Assembly: GCA_007258455.2 (NCBI GenBank)
Contig: VDFB02114979.1
Span: forward strand, 1-64,000
Direction of reading: 5' to 3'
DNA: 64,000 nucleotides
Source: Sequoia sempervirens
Lineage: Eukaryota; Streptophyta; Pinopsida; Cupressales; Cupressaceae
Shown here in pieces: positions 1 to 10,841 of this stretch; the first letter of the stretch is position 1; each line of letters opens with the position of its first letter. A program made the translations under genes and the position numbers. The notes below the pieces were generated by a model. It did not search any database and was not told the DNA's origin. It saw only the letters and a list, made by a program, of their open reading frames with translations.

Positions 1-40
1 TAAGGCCTTCAGTCTAACACTACAGCCAACACTCTGATTC

Positions 41-643
41 ATGTCGGAGGCAACAAAATTGAGTAGGGAGGTTCATGGAACAATTGAGCAGTTTTCGAGG
101 TTAATCACAGAAAGGGTTCCTAAGGAAAAGAGTTTGCTAAGTAAGCTATAAATGGTCTCTGATGAAAACTTAGCAAAGGAAAGGATCAAGGATTGGAATT
201 TTGTTGCCAAGATGACAAACAAATTCATCCACTGCCATGCGGCCATCCTTCGTACTAACGCCTGTGTAGCTACCTTGAACCGGACTATGGATAGCATGCG
301 GGAACATTTCTCCCAACTAACTGAGATGGGAATGTCATCCTCATTTCTTGAAGATGAGTCAGTCACCACAGCTGAGCAAACTGCGAAGAAAATTGAGGAG
401 AAGGAGCAGGACCTAACCACTTTCCATAGTTTCAGTCAGCTTCCTATTGCAGCAGATATCGAGGGTGTCATTCATCTAATAGCGCGACTACTTTTCGAAT
501 GTGAGTCTAGGGCCGATTTACCTAAGGTGTTGCCTTATAAAGAAATTCTTGATCTAAGCGAAGTGCAAGAGAATCTACGTGATATATCAAGACCATCCAA
601 GGCTAACTGGCTACCTCTGCAGGCCACTCTTTCTAAGCTTTGA
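41..643 (+). pseudogene. Unrecognised helical ORF broken by one stop
   Basis: An ATG at 41 opens a frame that meets TAA at 149-151, directly followed by ATG at 152, and stays in frame to the TGA at 641-643. Read through, it gives about 200 residues with one internal stop. The product is hydrophilic and probably helical (many E, K, L and Q, with a KKIEEKEQDL stretch) and has no signal peptide or membrane segment. I do not recognise the family. The single stop just before an ATG and the surrounding repeat-rich DNA suggest a decayed transposon-associated ORF, but a host gene fragment is possible. The window edge lies 40 bp upstream, so the true 5' end may be missing. Confidence 0.35.
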
Positions 644-2029
644 CGTTGTCACCCAATGGAGGCAGGCTCTGGTCTTCAAGCCAAGGAAAAATTTGGGTTC
701 CTTGTTCCTCAAGAAAAACACCCCCAGTAGTCGCCAAAAGCTGTGAATATAAAATTCATCAAGCTCCCTTCGGGTTTTGTTTTTTGCTAAGTATCGGCCC
801 ATGCCTCAAATAAACGTCATCGGCCCCTTTTGATAAATAACCATCGACCTCCGCTACATATCCACTCAACGCTTTCTAAAGGGATTCTTCCCTTTTCTTT
901 TCAAATGGCCCTTGCCATGTTTCCACGTGTCTTCGTTGAACACGCTTAAAGGCTACTTCCCTTCACTTTTGGGTCGGGCCTCAACTGTGTGCCACATAGC
1001 CTTCATATGCATATGCTTTGGCAGACCCAAAGTCAGCGCCAATGAAAAAGCATGCTTCCACGTGTCTTCCTAGCACAAACCTTTAATGGCGACGAGGAGG
1101 AATGAACCATGGGCTACGAAATGTCACCATGTGTCTCTTCGACGAGTACTTCTTCAAAGCAAAGGATGAACTATGGGTTGCAATATGTTGTTGCATGTTC
1201 TAACTACCTATACTGGGTGGCGACACTTGTTTACACGGGACGATGTCAAGACCACTGCCATCATTCACAGGGGATGCACCTAGATGGGGAGTGACCACAT
1301 GCTATGGCTTGAATTTTTTTTTGTTACAATGGCCGAGGGGAATCATTGCTACATCATTGCTCAGGATACCAAATCTTTTCAGTTACTGTTCGCCAGGTGG
1401 TGGGAATGCTCACTATATATACTGCTCTTTGCTTCTAAAGAGGAGTTCCACGAGTTTGAGAATTGCAGAAAATATAGAATTTTAGAAAGACGCCAGGCCT
1501 TTTTGTTGTTATTAGATTATTATAGAAAGACTCACAGACTGTGCCATTGTTCGACCTTTCTATTTTTCTTAAGCTATTTGATTAACTTTATACTGTTCCA
1601 TTATTGTTTGAATGGTTCATTTGCAAAACTTCTATAATTTTAATGTAAGTTTGCTGGTTTAGATCATGTCTTTTGACTCCTCTTTTCAATAAATGGGTGT
1701 GAAAGTTATTTTATGTCATTGAATGCAGTGTTCATGCTTCAATCTTTAATTTTTGTCATTCTAGAACATAGCAAATTATTGAACGGGCCCTTAGATCATA
1801 TCCAAAAGATAGATTTATCGTGCCTTTTATCTAAATTATGGCGCATCGCCCTAGTTAGATCCTTTATTTTTACATCTTCTTCCTTTTCCCTTTCCAAACC
1901 CCAATTACAGAAGAAGTCAACTTCTTTAAAACTCGGAGGTCACTCAGTTTAGCGCAATAGGTCCCCCACAAATTGATTTTCCCACAAAGGGTTGTTACCT
2001 TGCCAATTTTTGGCGTCAACAGGTACAAT
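644..2029. other. Spacer with promoter-like stretch, no gene seen
   Basis: No credible coding sequence. A TATATATA stretch lies at 1414-1421 in slightly GC-richer DNA (about 850-1450) containing repeated CACGTG-type words, which could be a retrotransposon U3 region or an old promoter. Short ORFs here overlap one another in different frames and look like chance. The segment ends near the start of an inverted block belonging to the neighbouring LTR element. Confidence 0.4.
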
Positions 2030-2840
2030 GTAGCCTAGAAGGATTTAGAGACCTAGGGAATGAACTGAGGCCTCCACTAGCATTCAACAACCAAACATTA
2101 TGTGGTAGAGTAGTCATTTTTTTCCCATGAGGTTTAGCTGAACAAAAAAATCATTTTGGAAACTTTACAGTACTCTCAACTAAGGCATTTTGAAATAATC
2201 ATTCATTCTTGGTACAATTAAATGGTATGGAGATAAGAAAAATGAGACAAGGTACTATAGAGGGAGTCAACATCCACTTGTAGGTGCAAATGAGACATTT
2301 ATATTTGTCATGGGTTGAGAGAATAAGAAGGAAAAACATGTTAACCTTTTTCTTAGGGCTCTTAAGAGACTTTGTCAAATTATTATAGCTTGGAAAAATT
2401 TGAACTCCTAGGGAACATAATGAGACCTCCCCTATCATTTACTTATCCACCTTGACATGTTGGAATACTCAAAATAAAAAAAATTATTGGCATCTTTAGA
2501 CTACCCTCAAATGAGGAATTTTATAAGAATATATTCATTTTTGGAATAATCAAATGGTAAAGAGTTGAAAAAATTGAGATAGGGTATTGTAGAGGGACTT
2601 AGCATCCACCTGCAGGTGCAAATAAAACATTTGTAGGTACCATGGATTGAGAGAATACATAAGAAAAAAATTGACATTTTTTCTCTCATATCTCTTAAGA
2701 GACATTATTGAAACCATGTACCTTGGAGGGATTAGGATACCTAGGGATTAAAATAGGGTCTCCAAATGTCATGTAAACCTTAAGGGGGGGTCTCTTAAAA
2801 GGTGCATTAGAGCTCTTAGGGATGCATTTGTAGGAACAAT
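2030..2840 (+). repeat. Three degenerate ~350 bp tandem units
   Basis: Three diverged copies begin near 2030, 2387 and 2717. Each starts with a stretch like CTAGGGAA...TGAG(A/G)CCTCC. The first two also share GAGGGA(G/C)TnAnCATCCAC followed by a GGTGCAAAT(G/A)A block. The third is cut short by the LTR 3' end region. They are homologous, in the opposite orientation, to the units at 3110-3840. Confidence 0.7.
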
Positions 2841-2855
2841 GTAATAAGGGGGGAA
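2841..2855 (+). other. Polypurine tract of the ARF-CDC48 element
   Basis: The stretch GTAATAAGGGGGGAA directly precedes the LTR start TGTTAGC. The element at 53825-55859 has AATAAAGGGAGGA in the same place on its own strand, preceded by the same AGGAACAATGT block, so this is the plus-strand priming site of the family. Confidence 0.75.
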
Positions 2856-3021
2856 TGTTAGCATAACTCTATTACATTGTTAGTAGACATGTTAGTGGGC
2901 AATTTCTATTATGGTTAAACCATTTCATCAACTACTTGTTCATCTGCTTAAGTCCTCATTGTGTTTCTTGTATAAATGATTTGAACCATTTCAAATAATA
3001 CATCAACCTTTATAGCTTTCA
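2856..3021 (+). repeat. 3' LTR of the ARF-CDC48 element (inverted)
   Basis: This 166 bp LTR starts TGTTAGCATAACTC and ends TTTATAGCTTTCA. It matches the complement of 6281-6446 along its full length, and both copies are 166 bp. It is followed by AAAGT (3022-3026), the same five bases that precede the other LTR when read on the element strand. Its orientation is opposite to the rest of the element. Confidence 0.85.
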
Positions 3022-3109
3022 AAAGTGAATTTGAGCATCTAATCAAAATTTACGTAAAAATTCATTTTTCAAGAAATCAATGTAATGACAGGCTCTCAAA
3101 AAACATAAT

Positions 3110-3840
3110 TTTCTTTTCACAAAAGGAAAAAATTAAGAAAATAAAAAAGTGGAGTTTATGTTTGGAGGAAATAATTTATCTTTTTTAATTAGGAAAAAAA
3201 TATTAAGGTAGTTTATGCTATGAGGTTTTGGCAAGGTTTATTAAGAGCCCTAAGAGAGAAAAATTGTCAATCTATAATAGAGAATTTCTTAGAGTTTGTG
3301 AGGCATATAAATGTTCTATTTAGAACTATACATGGATGTAGGATCCATCCATAATAAAAACTCTTAGATTTTGTTATATCAACACTTTTTGACCATGGAA
3401 ATAATGAATGCATTCTTACAAAATATAAAGGTGCCAATAGGCATATGCATTTTTCATTCTATGTGTTGTTGGGTTGAACCAACTATGTTGACAAAATTGG
3501 GATGGGAAATTAATGTTATAGGAGGACATGTTTCATCCCCCATGTTTTCCAATCCCTCTACACTATAAGAGCCAAAAACTAAAAATATATGACAAAACAA
3601 TTCTTGGAGTTCATGGGGCCTAAAAATGTTATATCTAGACATATAGGTGGATGTGGGGTCCCTCCATAATAACTTCTCTCAAATTTTGAGAAACTAACAA
3701 TATTTGACCATGACAAGAATGGATGCATTCTAGTAAAATGTGTTATTTGAGAGTAGGGTAAAGGTGTTAAGAGCCATATTTTCTATTCTATATGTTGTTG
3801 GGCCAAATTTACTACACTAAAATTTTGGAGTGTGTAGTTT
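3110..3840 (-). repeat. Two further ~350 bp tandem units, minus orientation
   Basis: Two diverged copies (about 3110-3480 and 3480-3840). Both carry, on the plus strand, TTGACCATG(G/A), an AATG(A/G)ATGCATTCT block and TCTATGTGTTGTTGGG-like text. Read on the minus strand they align with the plus-strand units at 2030-2840, sharing GAGGGA..CATCCAC and AACATTT(G/T)TAGG. This makes a five-unit array split by the inversion. Confidence 0.65.
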
Positions 3841-4129
3841 TTTATAACAAAAGTAGGGGAAAGGGCCCCTGAACCCGAACAAAGAACAATGAATAGGCCA
3901 ACTAGCCAGCAGATCTACCACCACAAAATAGCAGGGTCAAAAAAATAGACCAATACCCTGCAAAAAATAGTAACCCTAATAAGAATGAAATAGAAGAAGG
4001 AAAAATCCAACCATATAGCTAAAGACCAAAAAATATAGCATAGACCAACATAAATGGAGGGCACGCAAGCCTAGAAAGTATAATGGCACAATGGCCAAAA
4101 ACTAGAGACATGGAAGACAAACATTACTT

Positions 4130-4690
4130 TTTAGGATTGTAGATTAAGTCTCATTCCTCAGTTAGCTACTCCATCTACTTGTTGTACTATTCTATTGCCA
4201 TAATAGTTCTATCTTCCAGTTGCATCTTTTAAGCCTAAGAGGAGTTCATCTTTCTATGGCCTTTCCTGACTTTGGTCAAACCATTCATAATGAAAAAAAT
4301 AGCCCTTCGCATGATACCCAAAGTAATAGACATTAACTTATTAAAAACCCTATCCATTATGTTCACTTTATCTTGCAACTCCTAGAATTGAGTGAGATAA
4401 AATTCCAAGGGAATTTCTTTAGCTTGCATATCCTCTTCCATGTTTGCCATGGCCTACCCATCTACATATTTTGTAACATTCATAACCACACCCTCAATTT
4501 ATTTTGTAATCTCCTTATCCCCTTCATCTTCATTGTCCTTTGAATCTTGGACCACCTCTTGGTTATCACCCTCCATCTCTTCATCTTCATCACTGCTAGT
4601 GGAATCCTCTGTGAGGTCTTCACCTAGTACCATAGAAAGTCCCTTGAAACTTGTTGATTACAAAATAGGTATACATTCTTGAGAAGATTT
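4130..4690 (-). pseudogene. Relic ORF: acidic stretch plus coiled-coil-like region
   Basis: On the minus strand one frame reads an acidic run (GEDLTEDSTSSDEDEEMEGD, then further E/D-rich residues), followed by a hydrophilic helical part with KEIPLEFYLTQF and ELQDKVNIMD. Several stops (TAA, TAG) interrupt it. It resembles a retrotransposon gag-like or nucleic-acid-binding accessory ORF, but I cannot name the family. It sits downstream of the captured gene fragments within the same LTR element and has no counterpart in the shorter APRT element. Confidence 0.4.
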
Positions 4691-5387
4691 TCCTTCTGAA
4701 GAAACAAATCCTGAATTAGGTGGAACTCCTCCAGAAGCTTCGAGCTAAATTTCCAATTTCTTCCTCCATGAACTCCCGAATCATAGACTGTAGTTAATGG
4801 AAAACCACCTCCAAGTTATCTCCTTGACCCTTGTAAAGGTATAATCCTTGGTCCCTAATCGTAATTACTAGACAACCATCCTCAAAGTTGTCTCCTCGAC
4901 CCTCATAAATGTGTAATCCTTGGTGACAGTCTCATGAACTCTCTGGGAAACAATCCATACTAAGCTCTTCACCAAACCCCTTACCTGTCTCCAAAAATAA
5001 AACTTCACAATATATGTATTCTTCAATCTGTCAATAATAACAAAGAAAAGAAAATAAAGCCAAAAACTCTTCTCATACAAAGCATCATATCAAAGCGAGA
5101 AGCTAACTTGAGATGATGGAAATTCCTCCATCCTTTGATGCCACCAACCTCCAATATGACCCTGTTACACTTTATCCATTTGATGTCTTGGATGAGTCTT
5201 TGGATGCTTCATCAAAAGTCGCAAAGATAGCCCCAATCTGAATGAAATTTATAATGTTCTTATTTCTAATATAATGACCCTTGATATAGCCAAATAACAT
5301 TCCCCTCTTTCGATCTAACTTCACCAAAAGCAATTCAAATCTCAACATAAATTCACTCTCTCAAACACCAACAGTAAGAAGATAGAG

Positions 5388-5798
5388 TACTTTGAACTCC
5401 ATGTTGTGCATTTCACTTCTTAAAAAGAAAAGATCCCCTTTTCTCATTGGGTGATAAGCTTCCAATAAATAGAGCTTTAAATAGGCATCAAACAAATTTA
5501 CGGGGAAACTCTTGATGGTATTATCAATAGAAAAAATATGAATGCGCTTGCCATATTTAACATCAGGGCATTCATGAATAGTAACCACATCTCCCATATG
5601 CATAAAACATGTAACATTCTTTGCAATGACTAGAAGAACACCTTGCAACTCAACAGTCTCAACATTGAAACCAAAAGTGGCAATGGAAATAACAATTACA
5701 TCGAGTTTTAAATTATACAAAATAATAGTCATAGCAGCATCCAAACCCATCATCACAATGCACATCTTATTCTTTAAATTAAAAAGATACTCAAACAA
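5388..5798 (-). pseudogene. Captured chimera: ARF GTPase N-terminus fused to CDC48 N-domain
   Basis: A 161-codon frame (5846 down to 5361) holds two unrelated host fragments in one reading frame. Residues about 17-66 match the N-terminal part of ADP-ribosylation factor: GLDAA, ILYNLKL and GFNVETVE are recognisable. The P-loop GLDAAGKT is changed to GLDAAMTI, removing the nucleotide-binding Gly-Lys-Thr. Residues about 71-153 match the CDC48/p97 N-domain: [21 protein letters not shown] and RKGDLF. The frame stops soon after EFKV. ARF acts in vesicle budding and CDC48 in ubiquitin-dependent protein extraction; neither fragment could do its normal job. No intron is visible, which suggests capture from mRNA. 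The flanking LTRs and PBS lie on the same strand. Confidence 0.8.
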
Positions 5799-5849
5799 AC
5801 ATGATGCATTGAGTCTTCTACATAGGAGTGTACCTTCTGCAAACATAGT

Positions 5850-6266
5850 CCATGCTCACTACACCATATTCTTTCTTTGGCTTGATGGAACTCAAATAAC
5901 TATTGCAATCGAGTTGTATTTTCCGCTCACATCTTTTGGATTTGGTGGCAACCACGTTTTCACTCCTAAAAACTCATTGTCAAGCACATAACCATCGAGT
6001 ACACAACCATTCAACCCCTTTGATTTTTCCTTTGTACACAACTCTACTCTTCCTATGTGATAGCCATGGAGGTTCTAAAGCTGCGTTGAACTCTTCTTGG
6101 CACCGTCAGCAAACCCTGGACTCCTCCTCGACGCCTTCCTCGAATTCTTCAATGGGCTCAGACTTCCTTAAAAAACGTTTCGCAATCATGACAAAAGGTT
6201 TTGATTTGAATTAAAACAACTACTCACATGACAGCGTACTAGCATAAATTGATACCCATGGTATTC
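5850..6266 (-). other. 5' leader of the ARF-CDC48 element
   Basis: The sequence lies between the primer-binding site and the captured chimera. On the minus strand a short frame starts with an ATG near 6190 and runs about 27 codons (KRFLRKSEPIEEFEEGVEE) to a TGA. This GC-richer stretch may be a third captured fragment, but I do not recognise it. The overlapping plus-strand frames look like shadows. Confidence 0.35.
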
Positions 6267-6278
6267 GTTTTGATACCA
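6267..6278 (-). other. Primer-binding site (initiator tRNA-Met type)
   Basis: On the minus strand, two bases after the LTR end, the sequence reads TGGTATCAAAAC. This is close to TGGTATCAGAGC, the usual primer-binding site complementary to the 3' end of plant initiator methionine tRNA. The APRT element has TGGTATCAAAGC at the equivalent position. Confidence 0.75.
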
Positions 6279-6280
6279 AA

Positions 6281-6446
6281 TGAAATCTATAAAGCTCGAT
6301 GTATTAATTCAAGTAGTGCAATTCATTTATACAAGCAACACAATTAGGACTTGAGCAGTTGAACAAGCAAGTGATGAAACAGTTTAACCGTAGTATAAAT
6401 TGCCCACTAACATGTCTGCTAACAATGTAATAGAGTTATGCTAACA
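6281..6446 (-). repeat. 5' LTR of the ARF-CDC48 element
   Basis: A 166 bp LTR, read on the minus strand from TGTTAGCATAACTC to ATAGATTTCA. It is followed within 3 bases by the primer-binding site and preceded by AAAGT (complement of 6447-6451). It differs from its partner LTR by scattered substitutions, so the insertion is not recent. Confidence 0.85.
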
Positions 6447-6451
6447 ACTTT

Positions 6452-7835
6452 AAAACTAGCCAAGATATGTGGAATGATCATCCAAAGACTCCTGCAAACC
6501 CATTTCATTCCAACTTTTAAAAATCACTTAAATTAATTATTTTTGTAAATTACTAAGTAAAAATAGAGAAAACTAATTTCTCTCAACTCACAAGGAATAT
6601 GGCCATGAAAATTCTCCATATTTGGTGAAATTCTTGACCAAAATAATATCTATAAAATAATTTTATTCCATCCCTCGTGAATTTTTAGAAAAAAATTGTT
6701 TATGTGAAACTACTAGCTAAACTAGATAACTACAATCAAGAAAAAATTTCAATCTTGCAAACTTGAATCACATTGAGGATTCAAGATGTAATGAGATGCT
6801 AAGAGCGCTAAAACTAAAAAAAAATGAAATAAATACTATTAGGTCTCAAAATCATTGCTCCACTTCCTAGAGAAAAATATTACCACAAGGCTAGGGTTGT
6901 CATCATGCAAGTGAAATCATCTCATCAATAGATTGTGGAGGGATAATGACCAACTCTATGAGAGTGGGTTGGATCTCCTAAAATTTAAGCTCAGCATAGA
7001 CTTAGGAGGTTGTTTATAGGGGTATACGGGTAAGTGCACCAAGCTGTGACACAAAAATGGCTCTTAAGATGCCACTTTATTTTTTAAATCAGCAAAATAT
7101 GATGTTCACTCGAGAAAATGAAGATAGTTACACTCAAAATCTGAAGATGCGGAAAGAAAAAAAAGTTGAAGTGCTTTGAGTCTAGTTTGTAAGCTACTAT
7201 TTTTTTTGAAATAAATGAAGATTAAGGGTTTCAAAAAGGGGGGCCCAAAAATAGGTCATGTTTTTATCAAAAAAATAGCATAGCGTATTATGCCCCCCCC
7301 CCTTTTTGATTAACTTTTCTTTAGAATTTCAAAAATTTGAATGGTGAGAAATTAGCTAACACCTTGTAGTTTTTCCCCGTTCTTTCGGCTAATTTGTTTA
7401 ATGAATATATAATATTTTATGAATTTTCAAAGTAGACACATCTTGAAAAGTTGAAATTTGAGCATGCTCCCCCCCTATTTTTTTTGAAAATTAATCGAAA
7501 TTTGAATTTTTTTTCATCATGCATAGAACGGAGTTTAGTTTAAAAAAATATAATTTGTTTCATGATTTGATGAACGAGTAAAATTATATCTTAAAACTAA
7601 CACATGTTGGTTTTTGGCAAAAAATAGAGGCAATAACAAGAGAAGTTATCGATGAAAACCTTAACTTATTCAAAACGTAAAAAAATATCTATATTTAGAT
7701 AGCTAAGAGAGATTCTAACATCATCATGATGTTTTAATAAATGTGCATTGAAAGACATGCAAACGTGACAGTGAGCATAGACAAAAATATGTGAAATTTT
7801 GATAAATCCTGATAAATTCACATCCATAAGCAGCC
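6452..7835. other. AT-rich spacer, no gene seen
   Basis: Nothing coding is visible. A G-tract (about 7238) and a C-tract (about 7293) form part of a short imperfect hairpin: TCAAAAAGGGGGG occurs on both strands about 60 bp apart. A minus-strand frame at 7666-7896 runs into the palindrome cluster and is treated as chance. Confidence 0.4.
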
Positions 7836-7959
7836 CATTTGGTGAGCGCAAAATTTGGAACTCTCCAAATGAGACATCACATTTGGCGCTCCCCAAATTT
7901 GGCTAGCATCAAATGAGATGTCTCATTTGGAGAGCACCAAATTTGGTGCTCACCAAATG
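7836..7959. repeat. 43 bp inverted repeat built of ATTTGG palindromes
   Basis: Arms 7836-7878 and 7917-7959 are complementary at 39 of 43 positions, with a 38 bp spacer. Within them the pattern ATTTGG-N6-CCAAAT (one mismatch allowed) occurs at 7837, 7853, 7881, 7925 and 7941. Related words recur at 21305-21454 and 41470-41514. Confidence 0.85.
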
Positions 7960-8089
7960 AGCTACTTTGACTAAAACCTAAGTTTGCTTTGTGTTTGCTC
8001 CACCACTTTCATAATGCTTCGAGTTCACAGGTTATTATCATTGATGGATAGTTAAAGTTTCACTTTTCACAACCTCTCCACCTCCTTCC

Positions 8090-10119
8090 CTCTTAACCAA
8101 TATGTACCCATTCTCTCTCCCTTTCTCTATCCCTCCCACCCTCTGTCTCTTGGATCTCTCACACCCCCTCTCCCTCTCTCAAGTCTCTCCTTCCCACCCT
8201 AACTAGACAACTCTCTCTCCCTCGCAAGTTTCTCTCTCTCAAATCTCTCCCACTCCCTCTCTTTGTCCATCTCAAGTCTCTCTCTTATGTCTCTCTCTCT
8301 TAAGTATCTCTCTCAGGTCTCTCTCTATTAGGTCTCTCTCTTAGGTGTCTCCTACTCCCTCACACCCCCTCTCCCTCTCTTAGGTATCTCCCCCACCCTA
8401 ACTAGATAACTCTCTCTCTCTCCCTCTCAATTCTCTCTCTCAGGTCTCACTCCCTCCCACCCTACCTAGACTACTCTGTCACTCTAACCCCCTCTCTCAC
8501 ACCTTGTCTCTCTCAAGTCTCTCCCTCAAAATATCCTTCCCACCCCCTCTCCTTCTCTTAGGTTTCTCCCTCCCATCCTAACTAGATAACTCTCTTTCTC
8601 CGATAGTAGTCTCACTCCCTCCCACCCTACCTAGACAAATCTCTCACTCCAACTCCCTCTCTGACACTCACTCTCACACCATCTCCCTCTCTCGGGTCTT
8701 TATATTTCTCTCTCCCTAGATAACTCTCTTTATCTAATGTAGTAGTCTCTCTCTCTTAGGTCTCACTCCCTCCCACCCTGCCTAGAAAAATCTCACTCCA
8801 ACCCCCTCTCTCACACTCCCCCTCTCTCTCACTCTAACTCCCTCTCTCGGGTCTTTATCTTTTTCTCTCCATCTCATCTCTCTCTCCTGTGTCTCCTCCT
8901 CAGGTCCTCAAGTATCTCCTCAGTGTCTCACCCCTCTCCTGCGATCTCTCAAATCTCTCAGGTCTCTCACCCTCTCTCGTGTCTCTCCCTCAAACATCCT
9001 CCCAACCCTCTCCCTCTCTCGTGCCTCCTCCTAACTAGATACCCTCTCTCACCCCACCAGACAAATCTCTCTCACCCCCTCCTCGTGGCTCACACTCTCT
9101 CCTCTCTCTCTCTCTCTCCAACTCCCTCTTACGCCTTTATCTTCTCTCCCTCTCCTCTCTCTCTCTCTTAGGTCTCTCTTAGGTGTCTTCCACTCCCTCT
9201 CTCCTAGGTCTCTTTCTTAGGTGTCTCCCACTCCCTCTCTCTTAGGTATCTTCCTCAAAATATCCCTCCCAACACCTCTCCCTCTCTTAGGTCTTTCCCC
9301 CCAACCTAACTAGATAACTCTCTCTCCCTCTCAAGTCTCTCTCTCTCTCATGTCTTTCTCCCTCCCAACCTACCTAGACAAATCTCTCTCACTCCAATCC
9401 CCTCTATCACACTCCCTCTCAGGTCTCACCCCCCTCTCTCTCTCCCTTTCAAGTCTCTCTCTATCAATCTCTCACTCTGACTCCCTCTCTTGGGTCTTTA
9501 TCTTTCTATCTCCCTCTCAAGTCTATCTCTATCACTCTATCACTCTCTCACCCCAACTCCCTCTCTCAGGTCTTTATCTTTCTCTCTCCCTCTCATCTCT
9601 CTCAACTATCTCTCTCATGTCTCTCTCTCAATTCTCTCCCTCAAAAAATCCCTCCCAACCCCTCTCACTCTCAGGCCTCCCCCCCACCCTAACTAGATAA
9701 CTCTCTCTCTCCCTCTCAAGTCTCTCTCTTAGGTATCATTCCCTCCCACCCCACATAGACAAATATTTCTCCCAAGTCTCACTCTCTCTATCAAGTTTCA
9801 CTCCCTCCCACCCCACATAGACAAATCTCTCACTCCAACCCCCTCTCTCACACTCCCTCTCTCTCCCTCTCAGGTATTTCTCTCTCTATCACTCCAACTC
9901 TCTCTCTTAGGTCTTTATCTTTCTCTCTCCTTGTCATCTCTCTCTCTCAACTATCTCTCTCTTAGGTCTCTCTCTCAGGTGTATCCTACTCCTCTCCTAG
10001 GTCTCTTTCGCATGTGTCTCCCACTCCCTCTCTCTTAGGTATCTCCCTCAAAATATCCCTCCCAACCCCTCTCCCTCTCTTGGGTCTCTCCCCCCCACCC
10101 TAATTAGATAACTATCTCT

Positions 10120-10181
<62 letters not shown>

Positions 10182-10500
10182 CCCTTAGGTCTCACACTCC
10201 CTATCTCTCTCCCTCTCAAGTCTCTCTATCTCACTCTCTCACTCCAACTCCCTCTCTCTGGTTTTTATCTTTCTCTCTCCTCATCTCTCTCTTTGCTATC
10301 TCTCTCTCAATTTTCTCCCTCTCCATCTCTCTTAGGTCTCTCCCTAAAAAAATCCCTCCCAACCCCTCTCTCCTAAGCCTCTCCCCCCACGCTAACTTGA
10401 TATCTCTCTCTCTCCCTCTCAAGTCTCTCTCTCAATTCTCACTCCCTCCCATGCCACATAGACAAATATCTCTCTCTCAAGTCTCACTCTCTCTCTATGA
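8090..10500. repeat. 2.4 kb CT-rich compound satellite
   Basis: Nearly pure pyrimidine DNA on the plus strand, made of CTCTCT runs mixed with recurring longer words. The anchor CCTAACTAGATAACTC or close variants recur near 8197, 8393, 8575, 9027, 9303, 9688, 10096 and 10389, and CACCCTACCTAGACAAAT-type words alternate with it. The array therefore has a longer-period structure of roughly 180-400 bp. A perfect (CT)n run lies at about 10123-10179. Serine/leucine-rich frames inside are translations of the repeat, not genes. Confidence 0.9.
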
Positions 10501-10810
10501 GATATCTCGGGTAGACTATCTAGGATTGAGGGTTTAAGGTTTGAGGTTTGAGGATTACGGTTAAAGGTTTCTAGGGTAGACGATAGAGGGTTGAGGGTTG
10601 AGGGTTTAAGCTTTGAGGATTGAGGGATTAAGATTTGAGGTTCAAGGGATTAAGGTTTGAGAATTGATGATTAAGGGATTAAGATTTGATGTTTGAGGGA
10701 TTAGGGTTTAAGGTATAGGATTGAGGGATTAGGGTTGAGGGTTTAATGTTTGAGGTATTGAGGGATTATAGTATAAGGTATGTAGGGTAGAGGATTTAAT
10801 TCATAGGGTA

Positions 10811-10841
<31 letters not shown>

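Larger units (their letters stand above)
2030..6446 (-). mobile_element. Gene-capturing non-autonomous LTR retrotransposon, 3' end inverted
   Basis: The element reads on the minus strand from its 5' LTR (6281-6446). After it come a primer-binding site (6267-6278), a leader, an ARF-CDC48 chimera (5388-5798), a segment shared with the element at 53825-55859, an acidic ORF relic (4130-4690) and two copies of a 350 bp unit (about 3110-3840). The remaining 3' part (three more units, polypurine tract, 3' LTR 2856-3021) lies in plus orientation. Both LTRs are 166 bp, start TGTTAGCATAAC and end TTTCA. In element orientation both ends are flanked by AAAGT (6447-6451 as its complement ACTTT, and 3022-3026). 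This fits one insertion followed by inversion of about 1.1 kb covering the 3' end and some flank. No gag or pol is visible, so it would need proteins supplied in trans. Confidence 0.75.

Noticed and set aside
1984..2030. TTTTTGGCGTCAACAGG as a Ty3 primer-binding region
   Set aside because: It only loosely resembles known sites, has no LTR end beside it, and lies at the presumed inversion breakpoint.
5626..6214. Plus-strand frames over the captured chimera
   Set aside because: The minus-strand frame has clear ARF and CDC48 similarity; the plus-strand frames are its shadow.
8923..9700. Serine/leucine/proline-rich open frames
   Set aside because: They are translations of the CT-rich satellite: all frames are open because the repeat lacks stops. 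No start context or motif.
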